This document shows, in pieces, positions 60,111-64,000 of a stretch of DNA of 64,000 nt (position 1 is its first letter; every line of letters begins with the position of its first letter). Location of the stretch: assembly GCA_003508835.1 (NCBI GenBank), contig PUFA01000072.1, forward strand, positions 2,542,001 through 2,606,000, written 5' to 3'. The notes below the pieces were generated by a model, which saw only the letters and a list, made by a program, of their open reading frames with translations, ran no database searches and was not told where the DNA came from. This stretch comes from Eonycteris spelaea (taxonomy: Eukaryota; Chordata; Mammalia; Chiroptera; Pteropodidae). A program made the translations under genes and the position numbers.

Positions 60111-61219
60111 TAGGGTACAGAGGAGACAGTCACTGCATCACGGCTGAGCGCCTTTGCGTGAGGTCTCACGTGCCCCCTGCCGGGCCAGGCTGCCAGGAAG
60201 GATTCTGCAAGGCACCTTTTCAAAGAGTGTCGCCCCCATCGCAGTGGGAGGTACCCGGAGGTCCCCCGGCCGGAAGCCCACACTTTTCCCTGTGGCTTCT
60301 CTTTCTTCCAGAAAGAGCGGGCAATGCTAGTATTCCGCGTCTGGTTCTTGGCAGCTGGGAGATAACTTGATTTGCGACTGGATCTCCTACACCGAAAGCA
60401 ATGGACTTTCGGACGGGGGAGTACGTCCGGACGAAGCTTCTGTGTGGCCTCCTCGAGGACCCTCGCCGACCCGGAAGAATTCCTCCTATGTCGAAACCAG
60501 GGGTGCCCTTGATGCCAGCATCAGGAACTAGTCCCTCGGGGTTAGGGCTCCTTTCGTGGGTGTCCATCTCAGCTCCGAAATCGCATCTGTTAAGTGACAC
60601 TTCCTGCCTGAGCCCATGGGCCAGGATAAGGAGATGCTCCAGGACTAATCCATTTCAAGGTGTCTGAACGAACAGCCATAAATATTTAAGCTTCCGCTTT
60701 GCCTATTAAGGAAATGCCACCTGAGATAATTAGTTTGCCTCCACCTGACAGGAAGATTTACACAGAGGACGGGATCATGTTAGCCTCGGGGCAAATTCAG
60801 AAACCTTGAACCCAGATGGTCTTTCTCTATCCACAATTATTCCAAGGCTCCGAGATGCCAGACGCCTCGATTCTTCCAGGAAAAATGCTCGCACAAGGCC
60901 AAGCGAGTCAAAGATACCGTCGGCTGAGTTTCCAAAGCAAGTGAAGCTGATTTTTCGGTGACAGTCAGCTGGAAGCCAGACACGATTGTTGGGTGTCACC
61001 TCTTCTAAACGGTCAGCGCTTTGGGGGCAGGGCCCCCCTCTATTTCTGTGTCCCCAGTGGCACCACCCTTGGCACAGGGAGCAGACAAAACGCTCTCTGA
61101 ACGCGTGAATTTTTTTTGGGGGGGGGGTTTGAGCAGCATTTAGTGTGGTCTGCAGGCGGCCTGAGTCTGGGGTTGCTGCCTGAGTCCAGCGCGTCTTGGT
61201 AACGTGGCCTCAGACCATG

Positions 61220-61355
61220 ACTTTGCCACGAGGCATCTCATCTGAGACACGGGCCTGACGTTATGCTCCTTCCGAGGCTGTTTATGAGGACTGAGGACGG
61301 GTGTGTAAGGTATCTGGCATGTAGCGGACATTCAAAAAATCGTGGGGTGCTCCTG
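61220..61355 (+). repeat. MIR 3' half
   Basis: CATCTCATCTGAGACACGGG, then GAGGACTGAGGACGGGTGTG and ATCTGGCATGTAGCGGACAT. Confidence 0.75.
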
Positions 61356-61407
61356 GTGTTATTGCTTGTAAAGTGGATGGAAAGAGAGGCGTGAAGTCTG
61401 GCGGGTA

Positions 61408-61457
61408 ACTGAGGACCCCGTTATCCTCTGTGACTGAGGACCCCGTTATCCTCTGTG
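61408..61457 (+). repeat. Perfect 25-bp tandem duplication
   Basis: ACTGAGGACCCCGTTATCCT plus CTGTG occurs twice head to tail (61,408-61,432 and 61,433-61,457) without a mismatch, so it is recent. Confidence 0.98.
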
Positions 61458-61849
61458 CGGTAAGAGGCCCAAAGTTGGTTTCCCCTGCATCACGCTCCCT
61501 GACGGTGTGCCCCAGCCTCCCTCTCCCTGACAGGTGTTCTCAGGTGTACCTCTTTTGAGACCTTGTTCCCAGGTTCGTAGCATGACATGGCCAGTCCCAC
61601 AGGGGCACCATCTTCTTCTGGTACCTTCTAACTGGCAATCGACTCCTCAGTTCAAAGGGTCTTTCCAGGCCAGTCTCGCCTCTGCTGCCCTCCAAAATGA
61701 CAGCAATAGCCAGGGTCCTCTACGAGGGGCCGGCAGGAGGCTGCAGGAGGCGCGTCACCCCACGCGGCAAAGGCGAACGATGACAACGGCAGGTCCTGCT
61801 TGCCTCGGGACCGGCAATACTCCAAGCTACGGACAGCACCCTCGTGGGG

Positions 61850-61930
61850 TCGGCGTGATCACCCCCATTTTACAGGTGAGAAAACCGAGCTGCGGCATGT
61901 TTAAGTAGCTGGACCAAGGAGTAGAGAAGC
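61850..61930 (-). repeat. MIR-like fragment
   Basis: CCCCATTTTACAGGTGAGAA then AACCGAGCTGCGGC is the reverse MIR theme. Confidence 0.65.
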
Positions 61931-62029
61931 AGCACTCAGACACGGCGACCGGAGCTCCCGAAAGCGCCCAGGTGGAAGAGCCTGTCTCGCACGGTTGCAG
62001 ATTGTGTGACTCCATCACAGAACTCTGTT

Positions 62030-62281
62030 CTTGAAATCACAAAATTATAGAATGAAAAATAGCTGAATGGCGGCCGGGGGTCGGGAGTCAGGGGTCAGGG
62101 GTGGGGGAGGGAGGGATGTCAGCAGGGAGGTGAGTGTGCTTATCGGAGGACCACAGCGGGGCTCCCGGTGAGGATGAAACCGAACCACCACATGTGATCG
62201 AGTTGCACAGAACGAAACAAACAGACACACGACTGAGCACACGTTAAAGAAAAAACTAAACTAAAAAAAAAAAAAAAAAAA
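62030..62281 (+). repeat. L1-like 3' end with poly(A) tail
   Basis: Starts in a sequence like ATCACAAAATTATAGAATG and ends in ACTAAACTAAA followed by an A18-type tract. The intact poly(A) suggests a younger copy than the other L1 pieces here. Confidence 0.5.
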
Positions 62282-62339
62282 GGCCCAGAGTTACCGGGAC
62301 AGATGAGAAGCCCATCACGGTGGAGGAAGGGACGTAGGG

Positions 62340-62860
62340 AGGTGATCACATCCAGTTAGGACGTCGTCATGCGTGTAAGAGGCTGGAAATGCCCCTCCTC
62401 CCCGAAGGCGTGTATGTCCTTATCCCTGGAAACTGAGCGTGTTCATTTTACCCGCTAAAAGGGACTTTGCAGATAGGATTAAATTCAGGATTTTGAGACA
62501 GGGAAGAGACTGTGGATTATCTGTGAGGGGCGGGGGGTGGGGGCTCCACATCATCACCGGGTCCTTAGGAGAGGGAGGCTGGAGGGCTGGGGTGAGAAAA
62601 GCCACAGAGAGAGATGAGAAGACACTAGGCTTCCGGCGTGGCAGACGCAGGATGGGGCCAAGGTCTGCGGACATCCCCCGGGGGCTGGGAAGGGCCGGGC
62701 AGGGCCAGTCTGCCCAGAGCTTCCCTTCCGGAGGAGGGGCGGGCGCGCAGCTGGACCCACAACTGGCCTTTAGACCGGTGAGACTGATTTTGGACTTCTG
62801 CCCTGTCTGTTAACTGTACGATAACAGATAGACCGATAGACCGGTATTGTTTCAATCCAC
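62340..62860 (+). mobile_element. MaLR-type (MLT1) LTR
   Basis: GGACTTTGCAGATAGGATTA, then CCGGGTCCTTAGGAGAGGGA, and TTGGACTTCTGCCCTGTCTG fit the MLT1 LTR theme of GTCTTTGCAGATGTAATC. No internal viral sequence. Confidence 0.6.
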
Positions 62861-63454
62861 TGAGTTTGCAGTTGTCATCGGCGTGACGGAAGATCAATAC
62901 AATGAGGAACGCTGAAAAGACAGCGAACTGCCCCCTGCGTGGTATCGGGGGGCTGAGGCGCGCCCGGACGCAGGAAGCTATTGGTTTGATCGGCAGAGAC
63001 TTCTGTTCCTAAAACTGCTCCCGTCCCCTGTCACCCGGCTTTCACGGCGGCGTCTGGTGGGGGCTACATGGAGCTGGCGCAGCTCACAGTCCCAGCCGAC
63101 CGAGTCCACGTCGGCCGGCACGAGGCTTCGCAGCAACGCGGCCCCCGGGGGCCGTCTCTTGTTATTCTTCCATCTCGCTAGGCTTCATGTGTGACGACAA
63201 GACTATTTAAGCTCCCGTTATGCCCAGAGATACCAACATGTGAGTTCTTTTAGGGGGAAAAAACCCCAGGAAGGTAACTATCAAGAGAACACCTCAGCTT
63301 TGGCCATGTAATTCGGAACTTAAGTTTCTAAGTAGATATTCTAACTCTAGGTTTCCACGCTGTCTAGGACTGTAACAGACGAAAAAAAAAAAAAGCCTTC
63401 AACAAAGGAACATAAAGTAGCTTCCCTCTTGGAGTGACACCTGCTACGAGGTGC

Positions 63455-63605
63455 CAAACACTGGATCGGGCCCTTTCACCCTCAGAGCGGTTCTACGCAG
63501 AGCTCGTTATTATTCCTAACTCGCCACTGCAGAGACGGGTTCAGAGAGGTTAAGCAACTAGCCTGAGCTCAAGCTCACACCGGTACGATTTCTAAGCTCG
63601 GGTCT
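63455..63605. repeat. MIR/MIR3-like fragment
   Basis: GTTATTATTCCTAACTCGCC, GCAGAGACGGGTTCAGAGAG and GTTAAGCAACTAGCCTGAGC follow this family. Confidence 0.75.
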
Positions 63606-64000
63606 TTTTCCCAATGCCCGGCCTGCCTCCGAGACAAAGGCGGTGGGGTGACGTGTTCGACGCATGCCATACAAGCCGCCGACAGCTAACGCGAGCGCCC
63701 TGTGAGCAGCGGAAGGGTGGGCTGACCCATTATTTTTGCCGTGTGCCTCAGCTCCGTGGGGAAAACAGTGTCCCGTTCACGGGGAAGGGTGCGCACAGGG
63801 AGCGTCAGCCACACGGCGACCCTGGGTTTGTAGCCCATTTTCTCACTCGCAGGTAGAAAGCCTCATAAAATAGGAAGAAAATCACTCGGCATGCGTGACG
63901 GCAGAGGCCAAGCAGGATGGGCGCTGCTGTAAGCACACACCCTTGGAAACCGTTTTGCTTATGGCCTCTTCCTCGATTCAGTGCCCATGCTCCATTCCCG

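Larger units (their letters stand above)
45781..64000 (-). other. PRKCA: PRKCA intron 13, partial (more than 18 kb, runs past the window end)
   Basis: I read the minus strand for the expected preceding exon (KIADFGMCKEH, TFCGTPDYIAPE) and did not find it, so the intron should continue past 64,000. Contents are the repeats listed separately, a 5S rRNA retropseudogene, a 21-bp inverted repeat and CpG-rich stretches at about 52.3-52.6 and 57.1-57.8 kb. From 45.8 to 47.3 kb it is AT-rich and I recognised nothing there. The stretches 48.7-49.5, 53.1-53.6, 56.4-57.0, 58.0-59.2 and 60.1-61.1 kb likewise show nothing I can name. Confidence 0.85.

Overview
The window is nuclear DNA of a placental mammal. 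It carries the last four coding exons and the long 3' UTR of one gene, PRKCA (protein kinase C alpha), on the minus strand. The evidence is four exons with consensus splice sites. Their joined product matches residues 509-672 of the 672-residue kinase, and the known phosphosites fall at the expected numbers (Thr638 and Ser657). Old mammalian repeats (MIR, L2, L1M-type, MER5A, MaLR-type LTRs, Tigger) fill the rest. I saw no Alu, B1/B2, CAN-SINE, BovB/tRNA-Glu or equine SINE, so primate, rodent, typical carnivore and ruminant are all less likely. The order cannot be fixed by eye; a laurasiatherian is my guess.

Layout. Positions 1 to about 17,380 lie downstream of PRKCA and are intergenic. This part holds L1, L2, MIR, MER5A and LTR remnants, plus one exon-like 93-bp block on the + strand (480-572). 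From about 17,380 to 23,428 lies the PRKCA 3' UTR, largely free of recognisable transposons, with several AATAAA signals, an AU-rich element and a TA/CA dinucleotide tract. The final coding exon is 23,429-23,593. It is followed, going upstream in the gene, by an 11.8-kb intron, exon 16 (35,417-35,557), a 1.46-kb intron, exon 15 (37,019-37,126), an 8.6-kb intron, exon 14 (45,700-45,780), and then more than 18 kb of the next intron to the window end. The exon carrying the activation loop was not found and should lie beyond 64,000.

The encoded segment covers the C-lobe after the APE motif, the AGC-kinase C-terminal tail with turn and hydrophobic motifs, and the C-terminal PDZ ligand. No other protein gene could be supported.

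Smaller items that stand out: a 5S rRNA retropseudogene with target-site duplications; a perfect 21-bp inverted repeat inside an old L1; the probable degenerate counterpart of the MIR634 locus just after exon 15; unusually CpG-rich introns including CpG-dense old L1 sequence; and a GGGTCA tandem array. I found no convincing undescribed multi-gene system. Exon numbers follow the human 17-exon model from memory. Repeat family names come from recognising consensus sequence by eye, and their borders are approximate.
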